Below, piece after piece: positions 16,150-24,015 of a DNA stretch of 64,000 nucleotides. The position numbers and the translations under genes were made by a program. The stretch spans positions 248,001 through 312,000 of the forward strand of contig JADJLM010000002.1 of NCBI GenBank assembly GCA_016710135.1, given 5' to 3'. The notes under the pieces were generated by a model. That model saw only the letters and a list, made by a program, of their open reading frames with translations. It ran no database searches and was not told the DNA's origin. This DNA comes from Nitrosomonas sp. (GTDB lineage: Bacteria; Pseudomonadota; Gammaproteobacteria; Burkholderiales; Nitrosomonadaceae). Each line of letters starts with the position of its first letter. Positions within the stretch are counted from its first letter, which is position 1.

Positions 16150-16716
16150 TCAATCGCGCAGAAGTTCGTGGTCTTTTTTTAATTTATCTTTAGCCGCCTG
16201 CAGATCGTTTTCTGATGGAGAATTAAAGGCCATGGTAAGAAATCTCACCCATGACCGGTCGCAATCTCCCGACTGATGAAATGCGCTATATCCAACAAGT
16301 AGCTTCTCATTCAGCTTTCGATTGGCCGCCATTTCTTCATAAACTTCCTTAGCTAATTCGCCGCACAAAAGGCTGCGGTATACTGTTACCTCTCCATCAA
16401 GGGTGCCAATTTCGCGATTTAGCCCAATCCTAGTTTGTGTTATAAACTTAATATTCTCTCTGACTTCCTCAAAAGAATTAGCCAGCTCTTTCAAATGAGC
16501 TTTTGCTTCTTGCATTTCTTGATCACTGATGTTTCCTGATAGGTAGGATCGCATGCAATCGTCATTATTCAATTTTGCTTTTTCAAGCAATTTGCTAAAT
16601 TCGACCTCTTTCTCAAGAAATTCGACTTCTTTTTCTTGCAAGGCAACCAATTGTTGGTTTTTGATCCTTTTTTGCTGAATTGCATTTTTTAAAATTGAAA
16701 TAGATTCATTGTTCAT
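16150..16716 (-). CDS. Coiled-coil protein of unknown function
   Basis: I do not recognise a family. Residues 10-110 form a long predicted coiled coil (IQQKRIKNQQLVALQEKEVE, FLEKEVEFSKLLEKAK, then SFEEVRENIKFI). The C-terminal 80 residues look globular (LLCGELAKEVYEEMAANRKL, SWVRFLTMAF). There is no signal peptide or membrane segment. The start has a GAGGT ribosome-binding site 6 nt upstream. It follows the HEAGH peptidase gene by 11 bp on the same strand, so the two are probably co-expressed and may act together. Confidence 0.6.
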   Translation of the reverse strand: MNNESISILKNAIQQKRIKNQQLVALQEKEVEFLEKEVEFSKLLEKAKLNNDDCMRSYLSGNISDQEMQEAKAHLKELANSFEEVRENIKFITQTRIGLNREIGTLDGEVTVYRSLLCGELAKEVYEEMAANRKLNEKLLVGYSAFHQSGDCDRSWVRFLTMAFNSPSENDLQAAKDKLKKDHELLRD

Positions 16717-16727
16717 TTTTTACCTCA

Positions 16728-17390
16728 TTAAAAAAATTTATATGATGGTTCTTTCTTGATTTGATTATGCAACAGGGTTTTGATTTCATTGGATAATTCG
16801 CTATGCTTTAATAAATCATCTGTTACCCTCCAAAAAAGATTTTCGTTAGTCTTAATAATCCGTCTACACCACTCAATATAGTGGCTCCAATTCGTTAAAG
16901 GCTGCGCTCCATCCTCATCATCTAAGCATCGACACATGCAAAAAACCAGAAATTTCTCGTGATTGCTACCTGATCTAGCACCGACAAAACTTTGACCAAC
17001 AAATCCACCTGATTTTATAAGAATGTCTATTATAATCATTGGCTTGCGTAGCAGTTCTTGCTCATCGTCTGTTAGCTGCTTATTATTAGATTTAAATCCT
17101 GGTAATGTCTCGCCAAGCGTGCCATCTGAACTATTAATATCAATTTTTGCGCTGCCAACACGCACACGACATGCCGCCAACACAACGCAATGGCCAGCCT
17201 CGTGGCATGCAACGGTTAACCGAATTTGCTTCGCGCGTGTATAAAATAGTTGATTACACTTTTCAAATTCCTTGCGTTCTGATGAATCCTCAACGAAGAT
17301 GTTCTCCATTTGCCAATCCGGGTACATTCGCAGCGATTCGTAAACGTACTCGAATTGCTTGCGTTCATAACCGCTCAACAAGATCGTCAT
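16728..17390 (-). CDS. Stand-alone HEAGH zinc metallopeptidase, M41-like
   Basis: The 220-residue protein contains RLTVACHEAGHCVVLAA at about residues 57-73. HEAGH at 63-67 gives the two zinc His ligands and the catalytic Glu, in the context seen in the peptidase domain of FtsH (family M41). Downstream SGGFVGQSF and GARSGSNHEKF resemble the glycine-rich and third-ligand regions of M41, although the usual Asp is not obvious. No AAA ATPase domain or membrane helix is present, so it is a soluble stand-alone domain. It lies in the accessory part of the element between the TubC-like gene and a coiled-coil gene. Its target is unknown; a role in phage conflict or element regulation is inference. Confidence 0.6.
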   Translation of the reverse strand: MTILLSGYERKQFEYVYESLRMYPDWQMENIFVEDSSERKEFEKCNQLFYTRAKQIRLTVACHEAGHCVVLAACRVRVGSAKIDINSSDGTLGETLPGFKSNNKQLTDDEQELLRKPMIIIDILIKSGGFVGQSFVGARSGSNHEKFLVFCMCRCLDDEDGAQPLTNWSHYIEWCRRIIKTNENLFWRVTDDLLKHSELSNEIKTLLHNQIKKEPSYKFF

Positions 17391-17461
17391 TGCAGCCCCC
17401 CCACTCTATGGATTTCCATCGTTAAAAGCACACCATTTGCAACTCAGTTGCATTTAAAGAT

Positions 17462-17797
17462 TCATTTTTTTTCAAATGAATCTTTAACCTTGAATTCACC
17501 GCAAGTATGCTTCAAGAAATAGGCCAGCGCTTCAGGATGTGCCTTGCATTTATCGATAACTAAGTAATGGAATTCCTCTGGTTCGTTAATCTTGAAAAGC
17601 CATTGCCTAATTATTTCAATTTTTTGATGCTGTTCCCGCCTTAATTCTTCGATGATTGATGGTTTGTGTTTACGTAAACGCTCAATTAATTTGTCACTAA
17701 TTTTTCCAACAGGTGACAATTCAATGTAATCATCATCAGTGAGAGTAACGGTCAATTCTTGCTGGCGGAGGTAATTGATTATTTGAATTGCTTGCAT
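17462..17797 (-). CDS. Small protein with TubC-type N-terminal docking-like fold
   Basis: The first 55 residues (MQAIQIINYLRQQELTVTLT, DDDYIELSPVGKISDKLIE, RLRKHKPSIIEELRR) match the pattern of TubC N-terminal docking-like domains found in many plasmid and integrative-element primase/helicase operons. The rest (WLFKINEPEEFHYLVIDKC) is unassigned. It starts 2 bp after the DUF3631 helicase gene ends, so it probably works with that replication protein. Function is inferred from context. Confidence 0.55.
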   Translation of the reverse strand: MQAIQIINYLRQQELTVTLTDDDYIELSPVGKISDKLIERLRKHKPSIIEELRREQHQKIEIIRQWLFKINEPEEFHYLVIDKCKAHPEALAYFLKHTCGEFKVKDSFEKK

Positions 17798-17799
17798 GG

Positions 17800-19361
17800 C
17801 TAGATCCTAACTTTATCTTCCCCAGCAGGGAGGGGCGCAAGTGTTACATTGTTACAATTCAATACTGGCGCGGGTTTCGGTGTAACATTCTCATTTCGTG
17901 TAACGTTACAGCTGTTACTAGCGTTACAATCATTTGTAACACTTTGGATATTTGTAACAGTTACAGCATTTTGATTTGTTACATCAAGATCCTTGTCTGG
18001 CTTGGTTTGTAACGTTGTAACACTTTTTTCAGGGGTTAGATAACGAAGAAAAGATTCTTCGAATTGTGAAAGCTCAAAACCTCTAGCAACTTCATAGCCA
18101 ATTCGAATTGGTTTTGATTTAATGGCATACCCATTCAATTTATTAACCAGCTGCTTTGGTGTGAGTGGTTTTCCTCGATTATAAGTAGCCCAATTATTCT
18201 CTTCATTCTCGATGAGCGCTTTTGCCAGATTGCTTGTGCTAATTTTGATCAAGCTCTTGGATTCGAAGACTTCTCGAATATCTGCTAAAAGCTGATTCCC
18301 AACGCTAGAAGAATCATCAATTGCAGATAGCTTCAAAGCTGCAGCTCTTGCCCTGTCTGGCCATTGCTGACCAGCTACACCCGCAATTGCTAGCAGAGGT
18401 TCCCAATTATCTTGTGCGCGGTCGTTCAGTTGTTCGGGTAAGTCTGGCCTCGCCAGTCGTATTGACTCTCGATAATCGGCGGCAAATCGAGCTAACTTTC
18501 TGGCTAGCGTTTCAAATAAATCGGGTTCAGCGTAACGTAAACGCTCAACTGATTCATGGCTTAACTTTCTTCGTAATTCAAGAATTACAGCGCGATCCAT
18601 TAACGTATCAGATAAGTGACCAATACCTGCCAGCGCTTTAGCTGCCCATGTGCTGAATCGTTTGGGTGTGTGATCATCGTCTACGGTTCGAATTACGTAG
18701 GCAGTATCGCGCGTATGCCCTGAATTAACGATCCCCGCAATTCCTCATTTTCTCGTAAAAAAGTGTCAGTCTCATCCAACAACAATGTTGGTTGCCATGA
18801 CTCAATACACCGAAATAGAGCCGCTGGGCTTATGTTGCTAGCTGATAGAGGCTTACAAGAGAGTTTTTTCAGCAACGTCAACAACTGACTTTTTCCACAT
18901 CGTTTCTCAGGTGCAGTGATAACCGCAAGCGGTGCTACTTGAATGACATCGATCACCCATGTCATTGCCGCCCATAGCGCTGCAGCATCAGCTACCTCCT
19001 TCTCGCAAACAATGAAACGTAATACTGTATTTGATATCTCATCAAGCAAGCTAGCCAGATTAATCGCTGTTTCCCAGGGTTCAATATCAGTAAAACCGGA
19101 ATCATCATCCTTATCGATTTTTGCTTCCCTGATTGACTTATCGAGAAAACTAACATTCAAGCCAAGAGCCTTTGCTTCTTGCCGTCTAATCAGCCCATAC
19201 TCATAACTGCTAAGATTCGCTAAATATTCGATTCTGTCTTTAGTATTCGCAGAATCTTTATCATCTGATTTTGTTGAAGTAAGGTTACGATCATCAATTT
19301 GGGGAAGGTGTAGCTTCCCGAAGTCATCATAATAAGCCTCAATCTTTTTTTGCAAGCTCAT
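17800..19361 (-). CDS. DUF3631 helicase/ATPase of the element, frameshifted in this sequence
   Basis: Two adjacent frames form one protein. The first (19361 to 18693) has Walker A in TAPEKRCGKSQLL and Walker B in PTLLLDETDTFL. The second holds DTAYVIRTVDDDHTPKRF, STWAAKALAGIGHLSDTLMD and the DUF3631 helical domain (RAVILELRRKL, LARFAADYRESIR, NWEPLLAIA). Adding one C to CCCC at 18733-18736 on the plus strand (one G on the coding strand) joins them as ELRGIVNSGHTRDTAYV. The product is probably the replication helicase working with the CHC2 protein encoded upstream. The last 65 residues are low-complexity and rich in VT and CN dipeptides, encoded by the GTTAC/GTAAC cluster at 17842-18022. Confidence 0.8.
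17842..18022. repeat. Dense GTTAC/GTAAC cluster, candidate iteron origin
   Basis: Thirteen copies of the 5-bp core GTAAC or its reverse complement GTTAC occur in 181 bp, mostly inside TGTAACA or TGTTACA. Their starts (of the heptamers) are 17842, 17850, 17881, 17899, 17904, 17913, 17922, 17935, 17953, 17959, 17977, 18008 and 18016. The outer spacings mirror each other (8, 31, 18 ... 18, 31, 8). Copies fall in all three codon frames of the helicase gene (coding VT, CN/SN and TL), so an amino-acid repeat alone does not explain them. Iterons beside the replication protein are typical of satellite and plasmid origins. Confidence 0.6.
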
Positions 19362-19813
19362 CGCGCGCCCTCCAAATATTGGAGTGCTTCATTAATTCGC
19401 ATAACTACTTCGCTGAGATAGTTAATATCTGATTCGGGCAGTGCCTCTCCTCTAACAAGCATTTTTGCCGAAATCAAAACAACAAGCATGTCCTTTTCCA
19501 GAGAGTGCAGCAGTTGCCAACTCGAAAAACCTAGGCGTGGTTGTTTCTCATACTTTGGATTATCAGAGTGAGGAAATAATGAAGCAGGATTAATACCCAA
19601 TGATTCACAAACTTGCAGGCCATCAGCGCCACAGGCAAAGCATTTCATGAGAACTACGCCATCTGGCTTTATCGTTATGGCAAGCGAAGGCCTGGTGTCC
19701 TCATGGCAAGGGCAGATCGCAATGTAACGGCCTTCAGAGAGGCGTTTTACTTTATGCAGTCGTGGTATAATGTCGTTGCTTTGATAACTTGTTTCTAAAT
19801 TAGGAGCGTTCAT
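19358..19813 (-). CDS. CHC2 zinc-finger primase-like protein
   Basis: The 151-residue protein has a DnaG-type zinc finger: ICPCHEDTRPSLAI followed by KCFACGADGLQVCESLG, giving the CHC2-style Cys/His ligands. The Toprim and polymerase domains of full primases are absent, so this is the DNA-binding part split from the helicase gene that follows. The stop overlaps the start of the DUF3631 gene by 4 bp, meaning coupled translation. Together they look like a two-subunit primase-helicase for element replication. Confidence 0.75.
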   Translation of the reverse strand: MNAPNLETSYQSNDIIPRLHKVKRLSEGRYIAICPCHEDTRPSLAITIKPDGVVLMKCFACGADGLQVCESLGINPASLFPHSDNPKYEKQPRLGFSSWQLLHSLEKDMLVVLISAKMLVRGEALPESDINYLSEVVMRINEALQYLEGAR

Positions 19814-19830
19814 AGCGGGAAGCTCCTTTT

Positions 19831-20064
19831 TTATTTAGAAGAATTGGCACGAATGTCTTTCAGAACCTCCCGAATGTCTCCCACATTCCAACTGGTTACG
19901 TGTGTAGAAAATTTTAGGGGCTTGGGGAACGTTCCACTACGTGACTTACGCCATATGGTTGGGATAGAGCACCCTAACAATTGGGCTACAACATTGACAC
20001 GGACATAAGCGCCATCAGGAAGTCGATCAAAATCGATTAAAGCTTGCGGTAATTTTTGTTCCAT
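19831..20064 (-). CDS. alpA: AlpA-family regulator / excisionase-like protein
   Basis: The 77-residue protein has the MerR-like winged HTH of AlpA proteins: VRVNVVAQLLGCSIPTIWRK followed by SRSGTFPKPLKFS. In P4-like elements AlpA activates the integrase or aids excision. It lies upstream of the primase-helicase genes and downstream of the 180-aa gene. An imperfect inverted repeat near its start (TGTGTGAC at 20066-20073, GTCACACC at 20122-20129) is a possible operator. Confidence 0.8.
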   Translation of the reverse strand: MEQKLPQALIDFDRLPDGAYVRVNVVAQLLGCSIPTIWRKSRSGTFPKPLKFSTHVTSWNVGDIREVLKDIRANSSK

Positions 20065-20160
20065 TGTGTGACCTCAATTGAATTAAAGAGATCACGAATA
20101 ATATGACCTGATTTTTGCTACGTCACACCATTAATTTTTATTTAATGAAACCCAGATCAT

Positions 20161-20703
20161 TTATTTTGATTTAAAGAATTTAGAATACTTCAAGTAATGA
20201 CGCCTAATCGCTGATTCTGATGAATTTTTAGGCATTCTAGACCCTGTACGATCGGCTATACTTGTTCGAAAGGCGTTAACTTCTAAGATTGCTTTCTCAA
20301 GCTTACCATGCACTTTAGGCAAATAATATTTTACTAAGCTTGCGTTTGTTTCTTCCCATAATCTATCTGCAAGTGGTGCGCTGGGTCTGCCTCTTTTTTT
20401 ACCCCGTAGATTAAAGGCATCATTCATTGAAATACCCTCACAGCGATACTTTTCCAATACATTGCCCAAGCCTTTTAACATTGGCATGGGTGGCGGTTTG
20501 TTCGTATTAATGAAGTCTGTGTATATAACTATAAAGAAGGAGAGCGCAAGCCTATCTCCGCTTTTCAATGCGTATTCTGTTAAAGTTGACGCGTAGTTTT
20601 CTATATCGCTTTCACTTAATAGGCGTCCTGAAGCAATTCCATATAATTGATCAACGGCCTCTAGAAAATCATCATCTGTCTTAGTCACGACTTCATTGCT
20701 CAT
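20161..20703 (-). CDS. Unknown 180-aa protein with an AT-hook-like motif
   Basis: I do not recognise a family. A basic KKRGRPSAP near residue 105 resembles an AT-hook, so DNA binding is possible. The C-terminus is basic (SAIRRHYLKYSKFFKSK), and the N-terminal half is acidic and helical. Its start codon overlaps the integrase stop by 4 bp, so it is translationally coupled to the integrase. A role in recombination or regulation of the element is an inference from position. Confidence 0.55.
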   Translation of the reverse strand: MSNEVVTKTDDDFLEAVDQLYGIASGRLLSESDIENYASTLTEYALKSGDRLALSFFIVIYTDFINTNKPPPMPMLKGLGNVLEKYRCEGISMNDAFNLRGKKRGRPSAPLADRLWEETNASLVKYYLPKVHGKLEKAILEVNAFRTSIADRTGSRMPKNSSESAIRRHYLKYSKFFKSK

Positions 20704-21875
20704 CGTTTTAAGCCCTCCAAATAATCCGCCCAGAATTGCATCATTTCCCTTCGTTTAGGTAGATGTTCCGCAAAATTATAAGCAGCCGCTATCTTGTTGC
20801 GTTCGGCATGTGCAAGCTGCCTTTCAATGGCCTCATGCGGCCAACCATTTTCATGCAATAAAGTAGAAGCCATACTTCTAAAGCCGTGACCTGTCATTTC
20901 ATCTTTCTCATAACCCATGCGCCTTAAAGCTGCGTTGACGGTATTTTCTGACATTGGTCTGGCGGTACTTCGTATACTTGGAAAGATATATTTATAATTT
21001 CCTGTTAAAGGTTGAACCGCTTTTAGTATTTCAATAGCTTGATGCGCCAAAGGAACTATATGTTGTTCCTTCATTTTCATTTTCTTGGCAGGTATGCGCC
21101 ATTCTTGTTTGTCAAAATCGATTTCTTGCCATTCTGCTTGGCGTAATTCGCCAGGACGCACAAATACTAACGGGGCAAGCTGTAGGGCGCATTGCGTGAT
21201 AAATGATCCGCGAAAGCTCGAAATTGCCCGCATTAATTGGGCTACGCCTTGCGGATCGGTAATGCTTGCATGATGTTTCGCTTTAACGGGAGCAAGTGCG
21301 CCTTTAAGGTCACCACTGGGATCACGTTCAGCGCGTCCGGTTTGTATGGCGTAACGAAACACTCGACCTACATATTCCCGTGTTCGCTGAGCTTTCTCAT
21401 GGGCCCCACGGCTTTCTATTTTACGTAGGACTGCGAGTAATTCAGGGGCGCTAATCTCTTTGATGGGTCGATTTCCTAGCCATGGGATAATATCCATTTC
21501 CAGGCATCGTTTGATATTTGCGGCTGTGGCTGCTGCCCATGTCGTTGAAAGCTTGGCGTGCCATTCAGTGGCGATCACCTCGAATGTGTTTTCATGGATT
21601 TGTTGCCTAACCTGTTTATTAGCACGTTTTGCAGCAGAAGGATCGACACCGTTAACAAGTAACTGACGTGCTTCATCTCGTTTCTTTCGAGCATCAACAA
21701 GGGCAATAACTGGATATACACCTAGCGCTAAAGTTTTACGTTTATCTGCAAAGCGGTAATCCAGGCGCCAATATTTACCAGCAGGTTTGATAAGCAAATA
21801 CAAACCGCCGCTATCAAATATTTTATATGGCTTGGGTGAAGGTTTTGCGTTACGTATAGCGGCATCAGTAAGCAT
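20700..21875 (-). CDS. int: P4-type site-specific tyrosine integrase
   Basis: The enzyme integrates and excises the element at tRNA-Leu. The 391-residue protein has an N-terminal DUF4102 arm-binding domain (LTDAAIRNAKPSPKPYKIFD, GGLYLLIKPAGKYW), a SAM-like core-binding domain (about 100-190) and a catalytic domain. Catalytic residues are the Arg in FVRPGELRQAEW, the HxxR in MTGHGFRSMAS, the His in RQLAHAERNK and the Tyr in AAAYNFAEHLP. Length is typical. Its start faces the tRNA 165 bp away, the usual P4-like layout, and the arm-type repeat at 21906-21930 lies in that gap. Confidence 0.95.
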   Translation of the reverse strand: MLTDAAIRNAKPSPKPYKIFDSGGLYLLIKPAGKYWRLDYRFADKRKTLALGVYPVIALVDARKKRDEARQLLVNGVDPSAAKRANKQVRQQIHENTFEVIATEWHAKLSTTWAAATAANIKRCLEMDIIPWLGNRPIKEISAPELLAVLRKIESRGAHEKAQRTREYVGRVFRYAIQTGRAERDPSGDLKGALAPVKAKHHASITDPQGVAQLMRAISSFRGSFITQCALQLAPLVFVRPGELRQAEWQEIDFDKQEWRIPAKKMKMKEQHIVPLAHQAIEILKAVQPLTGNYKYIFPSIRSTARPMSENTVNAALRRMGYEKDEMTGHGFRSMASTLLHENGWPHEAIERQLAHAERNKIAAAYNFAEHLPKRREMMQFWADYLEGLKR

Positions 21876-21905
21876 TTGACGGTATCTCTAAAACGGTATC
21901 TAAAA

Positions 21906-21930
21906 GTACCGCTAAAAATACCGTTAAATT
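21906..21930. repeat. Integrase arm-type repeat, right copy
   Basis: The 25-bp segment beginning GTACCGCTAAAAATACCGTT lies 31 bp upstream of the integrase start and matches 14536-14560 at 21 of 25 positions. The GGTAT and GGTA words around it (21880-21945) are also repeated, as in clustered arm sites or an autoregulatory operator. Confidence 0.6.
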
Positions 21931-22038
21931 TGCGGTATGTCTAGATACATTGTGATATTATCTGAAACAGTAAAATCTGAATAAAGCTAGTAAATTCAAC
22001 AGTATTTTATACTATTTGATATTGTTTGAAACATCCAT

Positions 22039-22055
22039 TTGGTGCCGAGAGGGGG
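22039..22055. repeat. Right attachment site within tRNA-Leu 3' end
   Basis: TTGGTGCCGAGAGGGGG covers the encoded CCA, discriminator base, acceptor strand and part of the T-stem of the tRNA-Leu gene. It is the intact copy of the 14459-14475 repeat, so integration restored a complete tRNA gene here. Confidence 0.8.
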
Positions 22056-22126
22056 AATCGAACCCCCATGATGTCACCATCGCGGGATTTTGAGTCCCGT
22101 GCGTCTACCAATTCCGCCATCTCGGC
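22040..22126 (-). tRNA. tRNA-Leu (anticodon CAA)
   Basis: The minus strand folds as an 87-nt class II tRNA. The acceptor arms are GCCGAGA (5' end at 22126) and TCTCGGC, followed by A and encoded CCA. The anticodon stem CGGGA/TCCCG encloses the loop CTCAAAA, so the anticodon is CAA, reading UUG leucine codons. A variable arm with the length expected for Leu tRNA (GATGGTGACATC) and a T-arm GGGGGTTCGATTCCCCC are present. It is the integration target of the adjacent element. Confidence 0.95.
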
Positions 22127-22304
22127 TTATATTTATGGCCTACATATCCAGCAAGCGCACATTATTACTTAAATAATAGGTCTCAGCAATCCTCTTGTAG
22201 TAAGGAGACAAATAAATAGAAGTGAATACTTCTATTTATCAATAGATGAAACTTTATACTGCGCGATCAGCATGAACATGAGTAGGTTATGGCAACTTAT
22301 ACAT

Positions 22305-23126
22305 CTATCTTCTTTGCTGTATATTATAATTTTTTGATTGTAGATTGGTATCAATAACGTGAGATTCTTTAGAATCTATGCCAAACTCAGCAAGTCTATC
22401 ATGAATATTTCTCGAGATTATCTGATAAAGTGGTCGGAACAAAGGTTTGATATCTCTAATGACTTGAGCTGTATCAATCATTGATGGAATTCTTAAGCCA
22501 TGGTACTCAACTGGCGCTCCAATAAACTTTAGATCAGCGCCGAGTTTGCTAAAGTGTGAAGCAAGACGCTTTTCGGTTAGCATGAATAATATATCGATAT
22601 GATTGACCGATGCAAGTTCGACAGTACCATAAAAAAGTCCTAGAGGAACATATGGAAATCTAGTATTTGTATACTGAGATGCGCCATAGTCTTCATCTGA
22701 AATACTTACAGGCTGATCTGCTTCGCCTTTACGTCTGCGAAAATCAGAGGTTACTGCAAGTCTTGAAACTTCAGCAATATTATCTCGACGCAATAAGTTA
22801 TTAATCTTTGAATAGTCTAAGGTGTGACTACAAATTTTTTCAAATGGTAATAATTCATATAGGTTGTCAGCGGAACGACGCACTAATCTGGTGCAACCGA
22901 TAAATTTGTTAAGTTTAATGCTTTTCAATAGTAGATGTAGTGAGTTTGCATCATATTCATCGCTTTCGCACTTATTTTCACGCTGGGATTCGTAACTTAA
23001 ATCCTCACAGTAGACATGATGGCGGACACGATAGGCTTCTTCTTTTAATTCATCAGAAAGTGCTGGGATGATTTCAAAATGTTCGCTAAAAACTTTGCTA
23101 ATATTAATCTGTTCGTTCTGCGACAT
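22305..23126 (-). CDS. PEP-CTERM/exosortase-associated acyltransferase (N-acyl amino acid synthase-like)
   Basis: The 273-residue protein matches the exosortase-associated GNAT group related to autoinducer synthases and long-chain N-acyl amino acid synthases. Visible signatures are AYRVRHHVYCEDLSYE near residues 30-46, FIGCTRLVRRSADNLYELLP, NIAEVSRLAVTSDFRRRKGE and VPLGLFYGTVELA. It probably transfers an acyl chain from acyl-ACP to an amine. It is soluble, with no signal peptide. It follows the LolA-like gene on the same strand and opens the surface/lipid locus right after the tRNA. The exosortase itself is not in this window. Confidence 0.85.
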   Translation of the reverse strand: MSQNEQINISKVFSEHFEIIPALSDELKEEAYRVRHHVYCEDLSYESQRENKCESDEYDANSLHLLLKSIKLNKFIGCTRLVRRSADNLYELLPFEKICSHTLDYSKINNLLRRDNIAEVSRLAVTSDFRRRKGEADQPVSISDEDYGASQYTNTRFPYVPLGLFYGTVELASVNHIDILFMLTEKRLASHFSKLGADLKFIGAPVEYHGLRIPSMIDTAQVIRDIKPLFRPLYQIISRNIHDRLAEFGIDSKESHVIDTNLQSKNYNIQQRR

Positions 23127-23184
23127 AAGCTTAGATCCTATAATAATTATCTATATTTAATATTTCGAATTCAAAACGCAGCTT

Positions 23185-23949
23185 TTAGTCAAGCTTTTTT
23201 AAGTATTCCTTTGTGAATATTTTGTCCGGTAGATCCCTCAAAACCATTTCGGAGTAATCGAGTACTGAAACCTCGCCCTTTTTTAATGCATCTTCCATGA
23301 TAAGACGAGTTGGACGTTGAGTACCCAATACCCAATCAAAATTTTCATAGCGACTTGTTTTAAGAAGGCGATTTGATAATGAATAAAATTCTGCTTGATA
23401 AGGCCAATAATTGGATTGCTGAACCCAGAGAACGACTTTGTGATAAGTGACGCTCCGATCGACAGCAGTCAATTCAAGTACATAATATGCTTCGTTATTG
23501 ATAATTTCTGTGCGCAGAAGCGTGGGGTTATAATCACCAGAAAAGTTTGCGCGAGCAATATCGCCATTTGCAACTTGACCCACTAAACGCTGGGAAAGTG
23601 ATAGACGGATGGGCTGGGAAACACTCGGCATAAATATCCATAGATCACGACCTTTCATGAGTATAGTTTGACCACGCTCAGATGCAGGTTCAGTTATCAT
23701 GACAATACTATTTTCATTGCCTTTAGATAACACGCGATATTTGTACTCTTCCTGTATTTTTCCTGGAGAAATCGTTTTAATATCGACTTCGACTTGAAAA
23801 TTTTCTCGGGGGAATCTTATTTCATCAGTTTTTTCTAGTATGGTTTTAGCTAATGTACCTGTGTCTTCTATTGTAGTTGCAAAGCCCATTATTGGGACCA
23901 GCGTCAAATAAAGAAATAAAAGGTAATTTATGAAATATTGTTGGTTCAT
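23185..23949 (-). CDS. LolA-like outer-membrane lipoprotein-sorting protein
   Basis: A signal peptide (MNQQYFINYLLFLYLTLVPI to about GFATT) precedes a LolA/LolB-like half-barrel domain with KGRDLWIFMPSVSQPIRLSL and YPYQAEFYS-type strands (NYWPYQAEFYSLSNRLLKTS). ATG 23949 is chosen because GGAGA is correctly spaced upstream; the longer frame to 24078 would add an unlikely N-terminal extension that overlaps the divergent ABC gene. Such proteins accompany lipid exporters and carry lipids through the periplasm. It is divergent from the ABC ATPase gene by 66 bp, with which it probably works. Confidence 0.8.
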   Translation of the reverse strand: MNQQYFINYLLFLYLTLVPIMGFATTIEDTGTLAKTILEKTDEIRFPRENFQVEVDIKTISPGKIQEEYKYRVLSKGNENSIVMITEPASERGQTILMKGRDLWIFMPSVSQPIRLSLSQRLVGQVANGDIARANFSGDYNPTLLRTEIINNEAYYVLELTAVDRSVTYHKVVLWVQQSNYWPYQAEFYSLSNRLLKTSRYENFDWVLGTQRPTRLIMEDALKKGEVSVLDYSEMVLRDLPDKIFTKEYLKKLD

Positions 23950-24015
23950 ATTAGTAATCTCCTTCCAGTAAAATATTGTTTTTCTTGGAAGATAACCTGA
24001 AATCAAATAAATCTC

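Larger units (their letters stand above)
14459..22055. mobile_element. Integrated satellite-like element at tRNA-Leu(CAA)
   Basis: The element is bounded by copies of the tRNA-Leu 3' end and carries a DUF4102-type tyrosine integrase next to the intact tRNA. Reading inward from the integrase on the minus strand: integrase, unknown 180-aa protein, AlpA-like regulator, CHC2 zinc-finger protein, DUF3631 helicase, TubC-docking-like protein, HEAGH metallopeptidase, coiled-coil protein, Nu1-like HTH protein and a truncated ParB-like gene. A lone plus-strand gene sits at the left end. No capsid, portal, tail, relaxase or T4SS gene is visible, so it fits a phage satellite or a small integrative element that depends on a helper. 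An AT-richer content with small genes contrasts with the core flanks. Confidence 0.85.

Noticed and set aside
17147..17522. Plus-strand frames opposite the HEAGH peptidase gene.
   Set aside because: They are shadows of the minus-strand gene whose catalytic motif is clear, and they lack start signals.
17838..18025. Treating the GTTAC cluster as only an amino-acid (VT) repeat in the helicase tail.
   Set aside because: Copies occur in three codon frames and on both strands, which a peptide repeat would not produce.
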